A stretch of 64,000 nt of DNA from Actinomycetaceae bacterium. GTDB lineage: Bacteria > Actinomycetota > Actinomycetes > Actinomycetales > Actinomycetaceae. The stretch is taken from assembly GCA_030528145.1 (NCBI GenBank), contig JAUMZK010000006.1, positions 65,891 to 129,890 on the forward strand. Reading direction: 5' to 3'. Positions 46,666-56,364 of the stretch are shown one piece after another (position 1 is the first letter of the stretch; every line of letters begins with the position of its first letter). The notes beneath the pieces were generated by a model. It saw nothing but the letters and a program-made list of their open reading frames with translations, was not told the DNA's origin and searched no databases. Made by a program: the position numbers and the translations under genes.

Positions 46666-48069
46666 ATGACTGAGAAGCTTTTTGATCTGGCCCAGACCGC
46701 CATTCCTGGCGGGGTAAATTCGCCCGTGCGCGCGTTCGGTTCGGTGGGTGGGGACCCTATTTTCGTGCAGCGTGCCCAGGGCGCCTACATTTACGACACC
46801 GACGGTCGCCAGTACGTGGACTTGGTGTGTACGTGGGGTCCGTCCCTGCTGGGGCACGCCCACCCCCAAGTTGTCGAGGACGTCACGAAAGCCGCCCAAA
46901 AAGGTCTCAGTTTTGGTGCCCCCACGCTAATGGAGACGCGCCTGGCAAACGCCATCACCGCGCGCGTCCCAGCCGCCCAAAAGGTGCGGATGGTTTCCAC
47001 AGGCACTGAAGCCACAATGACTGCGATTCGGCTTGCGCGCGGGTTCACTGGGCGCAACCTAATTGTGAAGTTCGCTGGCTGCTACCACGGGCACTCTGAC
47101 GCCTTGCTCGCCGCCGCCGGGTCGGGTCTTGCCACCCAAGGTTTGCCTGGTTCCGCCGGGGTTACCGCTTCTACCGCCGCTGACACGTTAGTTTTGCCGT
47201 ATAACGACGCCGCCGCCCTCGAAAAAACCTTCCAAATGCGCGGTACGGAAATTGCCGCAGTTATCACCGAGGCGGCCCCCGCAAACATGGGCATAGTCCC
47301 GCCGCGCGCCGACTTTAACCAAACTATTCGCACTGTTACGGCAAAATACAGGGCTTTAATGATCAGCGATGAGGTGCTGACGGGGTTCCGCTGTTCGCCC
47401 TCGGGGTTCTGGGGCATTGACGGCGGCTACCGGGTGGGCGCGCTTCCCGCCGAACTGCCGCCGCGCGCCGAAACTTCTGCCGTTGCCCGGCAAAAATGGT
47501 GTGAGGACGCCACTGCTGGTGCTGCCTACGTTCCCGACATTTTCACTTTCGGCAAGGTGGTCGGTGGTGGCATGCCCCTGGCTGCGCTGGGAGGTCGCGC
47601 CGAAATAATGGATTACCTGGCGCCGGTGGGTCCGGTGTATCAGGCCGGCACCCTGTCGGGTAACCCGCTGGCGACCGCCGCCGGTTACGCCACTTTGCGT
47701 TTGGCGGACGCAGAAGTTTACGCGCGGGTGGACGCCGCTTCTGCCGCCTTGCAAACCGAATTGCGCACCGCCCTCGACCATGCTGGTTTGCCGTATTGCC
47801 TGAATACTGCGGGAAACCTGTTCAGTGTTTTCTTTGGTGAAGTGCCTGCCTGTCACGGTGTTTCCAATTACGAGGATGCTGGGCAGCAGAACGCCTCCAT
47901 GTACCGTGCCTTCTTTCACGCCATGTTGAAAGGTGGGGTAGCGTTGCCGCCCAGTTGTTTCGAGGCGTGGTTTGTGTCGGCTGCCCACGATGAGGACGCC
48001 TTGAACCGGATTATGGCAGCGCTGCCAGATGCTGTTACTGCAGCAGGGAACGCCGCGACCGAAAAGTAA
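46666..48069 (+). CDS. hemL: Glutamate-1-semialdehyde 2,1-aminomutase
   Basis: 467 residues; converts glutamate 1-semialdehyde to 5-aminolevulinate with PLP. Signatures: IPGGVNSPVRAFGSVGG, VSTGTEATMTAIRLARGFTG, CYHGHSDALL and the PLP lysine in FTFGKVVGGGMPLAALGG. It is longer than usual by about 30 residues, from a loop near residue 265 (ELPPRAETSAVARQKWCEDA) before the lysine motif. Start is probably leaderless. Confidence 0.96.
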   Translation: MTEKLFDLAQTAIPGGVNSPVRAFGSVGGDPIFVQRAQGAYIYDTDGRQYVDLVCTWGPSLLGHAHPQVVEDVTKAAQKGLSFGAPTLMETRLANAITARVPAAQKVRMVSTGTEATMTAIRLARGFTGRNLIVKFAGCYHGHSDALLAAAGSGLATQGLPGSAGVTASTAADTLVLPYNDAAALEKTFQMRGTEIAAVITEAAPANMGIVPPRADFNQTIRTVTAKYRALMISDEVLTGFRCSPSGFWGIDGGYRVGALPAELPPRAETSAVARQKWCEDATAGAAYVPDIFTFGKVVGGGMPLAALGGRAEIMDYLAPVGPVYQAGTLSGNPLATAAGYATLRLADAEVYARVDAASAALQTELRTALDHAGLPYCLNTAGNLFSVFFGEVPACHGVSNYEDAGQQNASMYRAFFHAMLKGGVALPPSCFEAWFVSAAHDEDALNRIMAALPDAVTAAGNAATEK

Positions 48070-48070
48070 A

Positions 48071-48160
48071 CCGCGCGGAAACAGACCGCCGCGCGGGAAA
48101 AGAACAGGGCAGTAGTGGCATGCGCCGCCTCGCCAGGGCGGCGCGGGCGACGCGCCCGCC
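48071..48160. terminator. GC-rich hairpins after hemL
   Basis: CCGCGCGG occurs twice (48071-48078 and 48089-48096) and can form a hairpin; a second, longer one forms around GCGGGC (48143-48148) and GCCCGC (48154-48159). Neither is followed by a clear T-run, so termination is only probable. Confidence 0.35.
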
Positions 48161-48246
48161 CCTGCCGGTACCGTCCCTATTTTTCGGGGAAAAAATCAGG
48201 GTTTTACCCGATGGCTGCGGCACTTCCAGTGGTGAATAATTAGGTT

Positions 48247-48453
48247 ATGAGCACAAACAATTACCAATTTTCGCCAAACGTGTTGTGGCGGTCGTCCTCG
48301 AACAAAGTGTTAGGTGGCGTACTCGGTGGCATCTGCGAAAAAATTGGTTGGGACCCAACTATTTTGCGCATTCTGTACGTTTTATTAACGCTGTCACCGT
48401 TCCCAGGCATAATAATTTACTTATTGGCATGGCTGCTAATTCCAGAACGCTAA
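48247..48453 (+). CDS. PspC domain membrane protein
   Basis: 68 residues: a polar start (MSTNNYQFSPNVLWRSSSNK), the PspC motif VLGGVLGGICEKIGWDPTIL, and one membrane helix (FPGIIIYLLAWLLIPE). Short PspC proteins are common in actinobacteria and are linked to membrane stress. A CGTCCTCG copy encodes part of the Ser-Ser-Ser-Asn stretch. Confidence 0.9.
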   Translation: MSTNNYQFSPNVLWRSSSNKVLGGVLGGICEKIGWDPTILRILYVLLTLSPFPGIIIYLLAWLLIPER

Positions 48454-48551
48454 TTCCGAAACAGTAATATCCGAACGCCAGTTCCGCCCGCTACTGCGGC
48501 ACAGGTTACTTCGGCGCTACTTCCGCTGAAGTACCTGCCTAACCGATAGGT

Positions 48552-49328
48552 CTAAACCGCGTTGTCGTCCTCGGGCAACATGTCTGCAACCCACAGGTGG
48601 GTGCGGTAGGGCAGCCGCACCACCGAGGCGGCGGCAAACCCCATATGTTGAAACAAATACCAGCGCAGGTTACCCTGCATTTTTTCGCGGCAGTCGGCGT
48701 GGGCGCGCAAGTAGCTGGCGTGGGTGCGCCCCAGTTCGAGGACGTCCGTAGCACGCAATTCCCTGTCCCACGAAAACGAGATCAGTGCGGGTTCAGCAAA
48801 GCCGGGAACCTGCGGAGCCGACAATACCGACCGAACGTCGCCACTGCGCATTATGCGGGAAAGCCGCCAAATCCAGGGCCTTTCGACGTCCAACTGGTTG
48901 TAAATTATGGCAATTTTGCCGCCGGGTCGCAGTAGGCGGCGTGCTTCGGCGGCGGCAGCTGGCGCGTTCACCCAATGCCAGGATTGCGAAAAAACCGCCA
49001 AATCGTAGGCGCCCTCGGGCAGCCCAGTGTCTTCCGCAGGTGCTTGCACTAACTGAAAATGGGGGTGTTCGGCACGAAACTGCTGGCACATGGCGGCGGC
49101 AGGTTCCACAGCGGTAACGGTAGCACCGCCCTCGACCAATGCCGCAGTCAAGATTCCGCTGCCCGCACCCAGTTCGACAATGTTTTTCCCTAAGTTCAGC
49201 AGCGCTTCTGTAGCTCCCTGCGGGTAGCGCGGACGCGCCTGCGAGTATCCCTGCTGCACGTCGTCAAACGGATTGCAAGGGGTCTTGACCTGCGTCCATT
49301 CTTTATGTTCACGTCTGCGATTTAGCAC
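48552..49328 (-). CDS. Class I SAM-dependent methyltransferase
   Basis: 258 residues with motif I IVELGAGSGILTAAL, acidic loop TVTAVEPAAAMCQQF, and post-motifs YDLAVFSQSWHWVNAP and LLRPGGKIAIIYNQ, as in the Methyltransf_11 group. Substrate unknown; a small-molecule target is most likely. It lies between PspC and hemB, so a link with haem or quinone synthesis is possible but not shown. Confidence 0.85.
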   Translation of the reverse strand: MLNRRREHKEWTQVKTPCNPFDDVQQGYSQARPRYPQGATEALLNLGKNIVELGAGSGILTAALVEGGATVTAVEPAAAMCQQFRAEHPHFQLVQAPAEDTGLPEGAYDLAVFSQSWHWVNAPAAAAEARRLLRPGGKIAIIYNQLDVERPWIWRLSRIMRSGDVRSVLSAPQVPGFAEPALISFSWDRELRATDVLELGRTHASYLRAHADCREKMQGNLRWYLFQHMGFAAASVVRLPYRTHLWVADMLPEDDNAV

Positions 49329-49476
49329 GCCGAAAAGTCTAGGTGACCGTTAGTATCTTTGGAAAGTTTAGGCGCAAAAAAACCTTGGAAATGTGACAAA
49401 ACAGCAATAGTTTTAGGGGTTTGTAAAATTTCCCGAGGACGCCGCCCCGGCGCTTCGCGCCCCTCAAACTGCCAGG

Positions 49477-50448
49477 TCATGCCCACTTTTGAGCGTATTC
49501 GTGGGCCCAATATGTCAGTACAATATCGGCTCCGGCGCGCGCAATAGCGGTGATACTTTCAGGGATTATGCGTTCGCGTTCCACCCATCCGTTTGCGGCG
49601 GCGGCTTCTACCATCGCGTATTCGCCACTGACTTGGTAAGCAGCTACGGGCACTGGGCTAGCGGCGGCCACGTCAGCTAACACATCCAAATAGTAACCTG
49701 CGGGTTTTACCATAACTATGTCGGCGCCCTCGTCAATGTCTAGTAGGGCTTCACGCAACCCTTCGCGACGGTTTGCTGGGTCCTGCTGATAGGTTTTGCG
49801 GTCGCCTTGCAACGAGCAGTCTACGGCTTCGCGGAAAGGTCCGTAGAACGCGGACGCATACTTGGCGGAATACGCCATTATCGCCACGTCTGTGTACCCG
49901 TTCGCGTCCAGGGCGGCGCGAATTTCGGCTATCTGCCCGTCCATCATGCCCGAGGGCGATACCATGTGTGCGCCTGCCGCTGCCTGCGCCACTGCCATGC
50001 GGGCGTACAACGGTAAGGTGGCGTCATTATCCACAGTGCCGGTCTTTGTCAGTACCCCACAGTGCCCGTGGTCGGTGAATTCGTCCAAACAAGTATCGGC
50101 GCAAATTACCAGGTCAGTGCCCACTTCGGCGCGTATGGCGGCAATGCCACGGGACATTATGCCGTCCTCGGCCCAGGCTTGCGAGCCTTCCGCATCCTTC
50201 CGTTCCGGTATTGCAAACAGGTCAATCCCACCCACACCGGCTGCCGCAATTTCGGACGCCAGGCGACGCAAAGTGTCTAAAGTGTGTTGGGATTGCCCCG
50301 GCATTGACGCGATTGGTGTGGGCGCAGTAATGTCTTCGCGCACGAACACGGGCATCATCAGTTGCGCTGGATGTACCCGCGTTTCGGACACCATGGCGCG
50401 CATGGCAGCACTGGTGCGCAGACGGCGAGGACGGATGGGCAGGCTCAT
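49477..50448 (-). CDS. hemB: Porphobilinogen synthase
   Basis: 323 residues; joins two 5-aminolevulinates. Signatures: MPVFVREDITAPTPIASMPG, GIDLFAIPERKDAEGSQAW, CADTCLDEFTDHGHCGVL with the metal-binding cysteines, IMAYSAKYASAFYGPFREA with catalytic Lys, and IVMVKPAGYYLDVLAD with the Schiff-base Lys. It is 45 bases downstream of hemD and last of the leftward hem operon. Confidence 0.97.
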   Translation of the reverse strand: MSLPIRPRRLRTSAAMRAMVSETRVHPAQLMMPVFVREDITAPTPIASMPGQSQHTLDTLRRLASEIAAAGVGGIDLFAIPERKDAEGSQAWAEDGIMSRGIAAIRAEVGTDLVICADTCLDEFTDHGHCGVLTKTGTVDNDATLPLYARMAVAQAAAGAHMVSPSGMMDGQIAEIRAALDANGYTDVAIMAYSAKYASAFYGPFREAVDCSLQGDRKTYQQDPANRREGLREALLDIDEGADIVMVKPAGYYLDVLADVAAASPVPVAAYQVSGEYAMVEAAAANGWVERERIIPESITAIARAGADIVLTYWAHEYAQKWA

Positions 50449-50493
50449 TTTTTCTCCTATCGATGGTTCTTTTATGCAGTAAAGTGTGAATAA

Positions 50494-51291
50494 TTATGCG
50501 GGTGGGGCAGTGGGGGTGGCAGCAGTATTGGTGGAGGTAATAGTAGAAGCAGTATTGGTGCCGCTTTTGGTGGGTGTGGGCGTAGGTGCGAGCAGGGCGT
50601 CCTCGTCGCCCAAATTAGGCGACACCATTTTTATGCATTCAGCCAGGGCGCGGGCAGTCGGCTCGGACGCCACTGCCACTACGGTCAGTCCGGCAGTACG
50701 AGCGGTCGTGGCGGAAGGCTCGCCAATGGTTACCACCGGTATCGGGCAGGCGGACCACAGCTTTGCCAGGGCGCGGGCGGCACTGCCAGCTGTAACAACT
50801 ATCAGCGCGGCGTCCTCGTAAACCCCTGGCAATGTGTCCAGGGCTACGGTGCGATACACCGGCGTATACGCGACCTGCCACTTTGCCAGTCGCAATTGTT
50901 CCACCAGCACCCCACTGGCACCAGCAGAACCGGGAAACCACAATTTTGCGGGCGCATATTTTTCCGTCAGAGCTGCCGCCAAGCCTGCGGCACTACTATG
51001 CGTGGGAATTTCCCGAGGACGCACCCCGATTTGCGTCAAAGCGCGCGCGGTTGCCGGACCGGTACACGCAAACTGAGTGCCGTCTTCGTACCAATCCCGT
51101 ACAACTGCCGCGGGCAGAAACTGGGGGGTGCGCGGGGAAGTAATGGCAACCCACTGTGGGGGCGCGCCGGGCAGCTGGTGGGGCACGGCAATTTGTCTGG
51201 TCAGAGCCGCTGCCGTGACGCGACTTGGTGTCACTAACGCGGCCAGTTCACGAACCAGTGGGCTGTCGGGGCGGGTCAGGACTATTTGCAT
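50494..51291 (-). CDS. hemD: Uroporphyrinogen-III synthase
   Basis: 265 residues. HemD is a variable family, but the two-lobe pattern is visible: an N-terminal ITSPRTPQFLPA region, CTGPATARALTQIGVRP, the second-lobe ALIVVTAGSAARAL, and VVTIGEPSATTARTAGL close to the C-terminus. An unusual tail of Thr/Ala/Pro repeats follows (about residues 235-265). It overlaps hemC by ten bases, which supports the assignment. Confidence 0.88.
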   Translation of the reverse strand: MQIVLTRPDSPLVRELAALVTPSRVTAAALTRQIAVPHQLPGAPPQWVAITSPRTPQFLPAAVVRDWYEDGTQFACTGPATARALTQIGVRPREIPTHSSAAGLAAALTEKYAPAKLWFPGSAGASGVLVEQLRLAKWQVAYTPVYRTVALDTLPGVYEDAALIVVTAGSAARALAKLWSACPIPVVTIGEPSATTARTAGLTVVAVASEPTARALAECIKMVSPNLGDEDALLAPTPTPTKSGTNTASTITSTNTAATPTAPPA

Positions 51292-52511
51292 GCGCTCACG
51301 TCAGCTCCGGGAGCGGTGGGACCGGCTATGCCGGGCGCCCACAAGGCCGTCCGCTCGTGGGCATTTTTGGTGGCCGCCAAGTCGGTTATTTGCGCGGCAC
51401 CTTGGGCTAAAAGTGCGGTGCCGACCGCGTCCCCGGCGGCAGTGGCGTCCTCGTCGGAACCCACCGGTACGGCGCCGCTGGCGGTAACCTCGCGCGTGCC
51501 GTCGACCGAAATTACGCGGGTCCGCAACCGCAAAGTGGTGGGTTCGTTTTCGGGGTCATCCGTAGGTTCGCAAGAAAGATGCGACCTGCCGTCACGGCTG
51601 AGCGCAGTGGCGTCCTCGAAATCTGCCCCACAAACTGCGTGCCAATCCGTACGGGCGTACGCGCCTACAGGAGCTGCGCATCCCGCCCGCAATTGCGCCA
51701 AAATCTGCCGTTCCGCCAGGGCTGCCGCCCGGCTGGCGGGGTGGTTTATGCGGGCGAGGGCGGCACGCAGCTGGGTGGGCGCGTCATTTCGTATTTCTAC
51801 GGCGAGGGCGCCTTGGGCCGGTGCCGGTAGCACTTGCGTCAATACCTGGGTTATGGCGTCTGTGCGACCCAGGCGTGCTAACCCGGCGGCCGCTAACACT
51901 ACCGCATCTAGGTCTGCGTCCGGTCCTTGCGCGCGTGCCAGGCGCGTGCCTACATTGCCGCGGATGTCCACAAAATTCAGGTCGGGTCGCAGTGCGCGCA
52001 ACTGCGCAACCCGGCGGGGAGAACCGGTGCCCACGGTGGCCCCAGACGGCAATTCCTCCAAAGTCAGACCATACCTGGCGCAAAGCGCGTCGAAAGCTGG
52101 GGCGCGCGTCGGAACCGCCCCAATTTCTAGTCCCGGCACGACCTTAGTAGGCAAGTCTTTAAAACTGTGGACCGCCAAATCGCACTGCCCGTCTAACAGT
52201 GCTAGGCGCAGCGCGGCCGCAAAAACTCCCACACCGCCCAAGCGCGACAAAGAACCAGCGGTGACATCGCCCTCGGTGCGAATGGTTTGCAAACGGACTC
52301 GTACGCCTAATTCATTCAAGGCGTCCGCCACCATCTGGGACTGGGTGCGTGCCAATTCGCTACCGCGCGTACCCAGGACAAATTCCCGGTGACTTGCAGA
52401 GTAAGCCGCCGCCCCGTTTTGGGTTACGTTTCTAGTTGCGTTTTCTGCGGGGGGCTCTGATGCCTTCTTGGGCGCATTCCTCACCGCATTCTTCGCCCAT
52501 TTTTCAGCCAA
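51282..52511 (-). CDS. hemC: Hydroxymethylbilane synthase (porphobilinogen deaminase)
   Basis: 409 residues, longer than the usual 310. A 42-residue N-terminal extension (Ala/Asn/Lys-rich) precedes the core FVLGTRGSELARTQSQMVAD. Further core segments are VHSFKDLPTKVVPGLEIGAV, GTGSPRRVAQLRALRPDLNF and LRAGCAAPVGAYA with the cofactor cysteine. A C-terminal extension holds GTALLAQGAAQI. The assigned start overlaps the hemY end by 8 bases, so coupling is likely; a later start would remove the extension. Confidence 0.95.
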   Translation of the reverse strand: MAEKWAKNAVRNAPKKASEPPAENATRNVTQNGAAAYSASHREFVLGTRGSELARTQSQMVADALNELGVRVRLQTIRTEGDVTAGSLSRLGGVGVFAAALRLALLDGQCDLAVHSFKDLPTKVVPGLEIGAVPTRAPAFDALCARYGLTLEELPSGATVGTGSPRRVAQLRALRPDLNFVDIRGNVGTRLARAQGPDADLDAVVLAAAGLARLGRTDAITQVLTQVLPAPAQGALAVEIRNDAPTQLRAALARINHPASRAAALAERQILAQLRAGCAAPVGAYARTDWHAVCGADFEDATALSRDGRSHLSCEPTDDPENEPTTLRLRTRVISVDGTREVTASGAVPVGSDEDATAAGDAVGTALLAQGAAQITDLAATKNAHERTALWAPGIAGPTAPGADVSACK

Positions 52512-53922
52512 AGCGTTTCGCCTCTTTCAAAGCGTCAGGAACTACCGCGGCCAGCCCTGTCCCCGCAACCCAGGCGCCAACTACCGCCAAACCGGGAATG
52601 CCTGCAACCGCCCTCCGCAATTCTTGGGTACGTTGGCGATGCTCCAGAGTGTGTGGCAGCAAGGATGCCCCCCAATGCGTGACCCGCGCTTCCAAAACCT
52701 GGTCTGGGGTCAGTTCCACCCCTAACAATTTGGAGGCATCAACCAAAGCGCCCTCAACGGTAGGGGACGGTATTTCCCCAGCCCGCCCGTAGGACACGCG
52801 CAGCAGGTGCGCGCCCGGTCCGTTGGCTTCCACTAGCGCTTGCCCGCACCACGGCCATTTAGCGGAATAGTGCGTCAAAGCCTTCGCTTCTACGCCGGTT
52901 CCCGCCGCCACTAGCATGCCCGAACCGCGCGGCGCATTGTCCAAGGCTTCGTTTTGCACGCACAAACTGACGTGCGCAATAGGATTACCGGTCGGTAAGT
53001 TCCAGGTGGCGGCATCCCGCAAATCCGGCACCATTCTCAATAATTTTTGTGCTACCTGCCCGCCCGTGGCTACCACCAAAATGGGCGCCGTCAGCACCTT
53101 CATCTCGCCTGTGGGCACCGGCGGGTCTGCCGGGGTAGGACCAGCTTTCGTTTGCATAACCCGAACCGACCAGGCGTCCTCGCGCCCTTTTTCACCGCCA
53201 GGCACGCGAGAAATACCGGTAGCGACGTGGCGCGTCGAAATGGTTCCGCCCAGGTCGGTGACTTCTTCTGCCAGGGAGGTGGGCAGACGGAACATGCCAC
53301 CTGCGGGTTGAACCACGACCGGGCGTGGGGAAGTGCCCCGCAGTTTTGCGACCGCTGCCTGCAATGACCCCTCTTCTGCCAGCGCCTTCCGCAGCCCCGG
53401 CGCCACTGTATCTATGTCCAAATCTTTCGGGTGGGCGGCGTGAATGCCTCCCGCCACGGGGGTCACCATTTTTTCGAGGACGCCCGCCCCCATTCGTGCC
53501 TGCACCAGTTCCGCCAGGTTTGGCGCTGCGGCCCCGATGGACGCGTCCATGTCTAAGTCCTGGCGCGCGCGCTCAAGTTCGGCTGCGTCCAGCACTTTTG
53601 CTGCCGGGTCATCCCAGCTGGCGGGTATCCCTAAGATGCCGTGTGCTATGGGAGTGGCAGTGCCGTTCCACACCCAGCTGCTACCTTCCGGTTCGCAAAC
53701 TGGCCAGCCTAGTTTTGTGCAAAGCTCCGAAATTTCCTGGGCGCGGCGGGCGAAGCTCTCTGCCCCGATATCTACGTTCACTCCTCCAATTTGGGCGCCG
53801 GCAACCAGTCCGCCCACCGTCCCGCGTTCCTCTATAACCGTCACGGTCTTGCCACTGTGGGCGAGGACAAAGGCACTAGTCAGGCCCGCCACCCCACCGC
53901 CTATTACTATTGCGTCAGTCAT
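52504..53922 (-). CDS. hemY: Coproporphyrinogen III oxidase, HemY/CgoX type
   Basis: 472 residues. The FAD dinucleotide fold opens the protein (AIVIGGGVAGLTSAFVLAHS), followed by EERGTVGGLVAGAQIGGVNV, the KMVTPVAGGIHAAHPKDLDI segment, and a C-terminal FAD closure AVVGAWVAGTGLAAVVPDAL. In organisms with HemQ this oxygen-dependent enzyme oxidises coproporphyrinogen III to coproporphyrin III. It overlaps hemE and hemC by 8 bases each. Confidence 0.93.
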   Translation of the reverse strand: MTDAIVIGGGVAGLTSAFVLAHSGKTVTVIEERGTVGGLVAGAQIGGVNVDIGAESFARRAQEISELCTKLGWPVCEPEGSSWVWNGTATPIAHGILGIPASWDDPAAKVLDAAELERARQDLDMDASIGAAAPNLAELVQARMGAGVLEKMVTPVAGGIHAAHPKDLDIDTVAPGLRKALAEEGSLQAAVAKLRGTSPRPVVVQPAGGMFRLPTSLAEEVTDLGGTISTRHVATGISRVPGGEKGREDAWSVRVMQTKAGPTPADPPVPTGEMKVLTAPILVVATGGQVAQKLLRMVPDLRDAATWNLPTGNPIAHVSLCVQNEALDNAPRGSGMLVAAGTGVEAKALTHYSAKWPWCGQALVEANGPGAHLLRVSYGRAGEIPSPTVEGALVDASKLLGVELTPDQVLEARVTHWGASLLPHTLEHRQRTQELRRAVAGIPGLAVVGAWVAGTGLAAVVPDALKEAKRFG

Positions 53923-54955
53923 TTGCGGTCCTTTCGTGTACGCGCGCCACTAAACGGGTGAGTACGTCGGGGTCGGTGTCTTTGGGAACACCGTGTCCCA
54001 AGTTCAAAATGTGAGCGTCTGCGTTCCGCCCTGCGGTAATCACAGTGTTTATGTGAGCTTCCAACACTTCCGGGGGACACCCGAGCATCGCCGGGTCTAT
54101 ATTTCCCTGCACTATCACAGGTTCACTGTGCACGCTGCGCAGCACAGAAATTGCTGTCCTCAAGTCTGTCCGGTAGTCCACCCCAACCGCAGTAGCGTCC
54201 TCGGAAAACAAATCCAACATGCATCCAGTTCCCACCCCAAAGTGAATAGTAGGAATGCCTAAATCGTGGGCGGCACGCAGAACTTTTCTGGAGGACGGTG
54301 CGCAGTATTTCGCGTAGTCCGCGCGCGACAGTGACCCCGCCCAGGAATCGAACAGCTGGAAGGCGCGTGCCCCACCGGCCACTTGCGCCTTCATGAATGC
54401 CACAGAAACGTCCGCACACCAGTTTGCCAAGCGCTGCCAACCCGCCGGGTTCGCGTGCATTAGCGTGCGCGCCGCTAAATGGTCGCGACTAGGACGACCC
54501 TCCACTAAATATGCCGCCAAAGTGAATGGTGCCCCCGCAAATCCCAACACCGGGGTAGTGTCCCCCAGTTCGCGTACGGTCAGGGCTACGCCGTCAGTGA
54601 TTACGCTTTGGTCCCCACTGCCCCGCCCGCACAATTGCGCAATTTCGGCGTCAGTGCGCGTAGGAGCCCCCATTACGGGACCTACCCCAAGCGCAATTTC
54701 CACGTCGACGCCCGCCAGTTTTAAAGGCACCATGATGTCGCTAAAAAACACGGCGGCGTCAACGCCGTGGCGACGGACCGGTTGGCAAGTAAGCTCGGCC
54801 GCCAATGCCGGGTCTAAACACGATTCCAACATGGTAGTGCCCGCCCGCGCCCGCCGGTATTCAGGTAAGGATCTGCCGGCTTGGCGCATAAACCAGACTG
54901 GCAAGGTGTCACCGCGCACGCCACGCAGCGCTTGCAAAAATGGGGATGTAGTCAC
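53915..54955 (-). CDS. hemE: Uroporphyrinogen decarboxylase
   Basis: 346 residues; makes coproporphyrinogen III. Signatures: PVWFMRQAGRSLPEYR at the N-terminus with substrate-binding arginines, VDAAVFFSDIMVPLKLAGVD, FAGAPFTLAAYLVEG and LNLGHGVPKDTDPDVL. First gene of the leftward hemE-hemY-hemC-hemD-hemB unit, divergent from hemA. Confidence 0.97.
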   Translation of the reverse strand: MTTSPFLQALRGVRGDTLPVWFMRQAGRSLPEYRRARAGTTMLESCLDPALAAELTCQPVRRHGVDAAVFFSDIMVPLKLAGVDVEIALGVGPVMGAPTRTDAEIAQLCGRGSGDQSVITDGVALTVRELGDTTPVLGFAGAPFTLAAYLVEGRPSRDHLAARTLMHANPAGWQRLANWCADVSVAFMKAQVAGGARAFQLFDSWAGSLSRADYAKYCAPSSRKVLRAAHDLGIPTIHFGVGTGCMLDLFSEDATAVGVDYRTDLRTAISVLRSVHSEPVIVQGNIDPAMLGCPPEVLEAHINTVITAGRNADAHILNLGHGVPKDTDPDVLTRLVARVHERTAND

Positions 54956-55044
54956 GTCCCTATTGTGCCCTAAATTGGGACTAAACGCTGGGTTCGCATG
55001 ACGTTTATTCGGAATGTGTCAGCAAATTTGTAAAATTTCTGCAA

Positions 55045-55057
55045 TAATCTGAATTTG
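55045..55057 (+). promoter_or_regulatory. Leaderless start of hemA
   Basis: A -10-like TAATCT (55045-55050) lies six bases before the GTG at 55057, with no SD. The message probably starts at the GTG, as is frequent in actinobacteria. A clear -35 is not seen. Confidence 0.5.
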
Positions 55058-56364
55058 TGGGTCTCCTCAGCATCTCCATTCACCACGACGTACACGGTCT
55101 GGATCGGGTAGAACGCGCTGCGCGCGCCACCGACGGCCTGGCAAAAACGCTACATTCACGCCCAGACGTGCGCGGCGTCCTCGTACTGTCAACCTGCAAC
55201 CGCGTGGAAATTTATGCGGACACGCCACCGGGGGTGGATCCTACGCGCCTTGCTTTCCAAGTGGTAAACATGTTGTTTCCGGACGAACCCATGCCCACAG
55301 AATCTTGCCCAGTGGCGTCCCGTGCCGGGGTTCTGTTAGAGGACGAAGCCTTGGCCCACCTTTTCGAGGTCGCCGCCGGATTGGACTCCATGGTGGTGGG
55401 GGAACGCGAGATCTCTGGGCAATTGCGGCGTGCCCTGGTGCGCTCACGCAAAGATAAAACGCTGTCCCAAGACCTGTCCCGTGCGGTCGAATCTGCACTG
55501 CGCACCTCCCGCAAGGTTGCCAAAGTTACTGGGCTATCCGGAACGGGCAGGTCTGTGGTGGGGGTCGCCCTCGACATGTATGGACAGGTGCCGGCACAAA
55601 GTTTGATTGTGGGCACGGGGGCTTACGCGGGTGCCACGGTGGCGCAATTACGCGCGCGTGGCGCGGCAGACATTGACGTTTATTCGGCGTCGGGACGGGC
55701 AGAACGCTTTGCCAGAGGGCATTTTTTGACGGCAGTAACCGATTTGGTAGAGGCCATTTCCCGCGCCGACTTGGTGGTGTCTTGTCGCGGGTTGGGTGCG
55801 CCGATATTGACGCGCGAGGTCGTTGCGCGGGCACGTACCGCGTCTTCTGGTCCACTGACTATTTTGGACATGGCTCTGACTGGCGATGTTGCTGGGGATG
55901 TGCGCGATCTGCCGGGCGTGCGCGTGATCGGTTTGAAGGACGTCCAAAAACAGGTGCCTGCCACCACCAATGTTCACATTGAGCGTGCGCACAAAATTGT
56001 GGCAGAAGGGTTGGCGGAAACAGTGGCCGAAACCAAAGGGCGGCAAGTTGACCCTATTGTGCGGGCAGTACGCGAACACGTACGCGGCTTGTACCACGAA
56101 GAGGTCGAACGGCTGCCAGACCGCGAAGTTTTCACCAAAGAAGAGGTCGAACGCGCTATCCGCCACCTGGCTACCCGCATTGCCCACATTCCTACGGTGA
56201 GGGCGCGCGTGGCCAGTGCCAAAGGCGAAACGTATGAATATGTGCGAGCCTTGCACACCGTCCTCGGCGTGGACCTGAAGGAAGCCGCCAAAGAAGCCGA
56301 TGTGCAACCGTCAAAGCGGGGCGATGTGTGCCCGTTAGTCCTATTGCGCGAGGAGAGTGCGTGA
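55057..56364 (+). CDS. hemA: Glutamyl-tRNA reductase
   Basis: 435 residues; reduces glutamyl-tRNA(Glu) to glutamate 1-semialdehyde with NADPH. Signatures: VLSTCNRVEIYADTP with the catalytic Cys, LFEVAAGLDSMVVGEREISG, and RGAADIDVYSASGRAERFA in the nucleotide-binding domain. The helical dimerisation domain follows (RAVREHVRGLYHEEVERL, AIRHLATRIAH). It begins the rightward hemA-hemH-hemQ unit; its stop overlaps the hemH GTG. Confidence 0.97.
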   Translation: MGLLSISIHHDVHGLDRVERAARATDGLAKTLHSRPDVRGVLVLSTCNRVEIYADTPPGVDPTRLAFQVVNMLFPDEPMPTESCPVASRAGVLLEDEALAHLFEVAAGLDSMVVGEREISGQLRRALVRSRKDKTLSQDLSRAVESALRTSRKVAKVTGLSGTGRSVVGVALDMYGQVPAQSLIVGTGAYAGATVAQLRARGAADIDVYSASGRAERFARGHFLTAVTDLVEAISRADLVVSCRGLGAPILTREVVARARTASSGPLTILDMALTGDVAGDVRDLPGVRVIGLKDVQKQVPATTNVHIERAHKIVAEGLAETVAETKGRQVDPIVRAVREHVRGLYHEEVERLPDREVFTKEEVERAIRHLATRIAHIPTVRARVASAKGETYEYVRALHTVLGVDLKEAAKEADVQPSKRGDVCPLVLLREESA

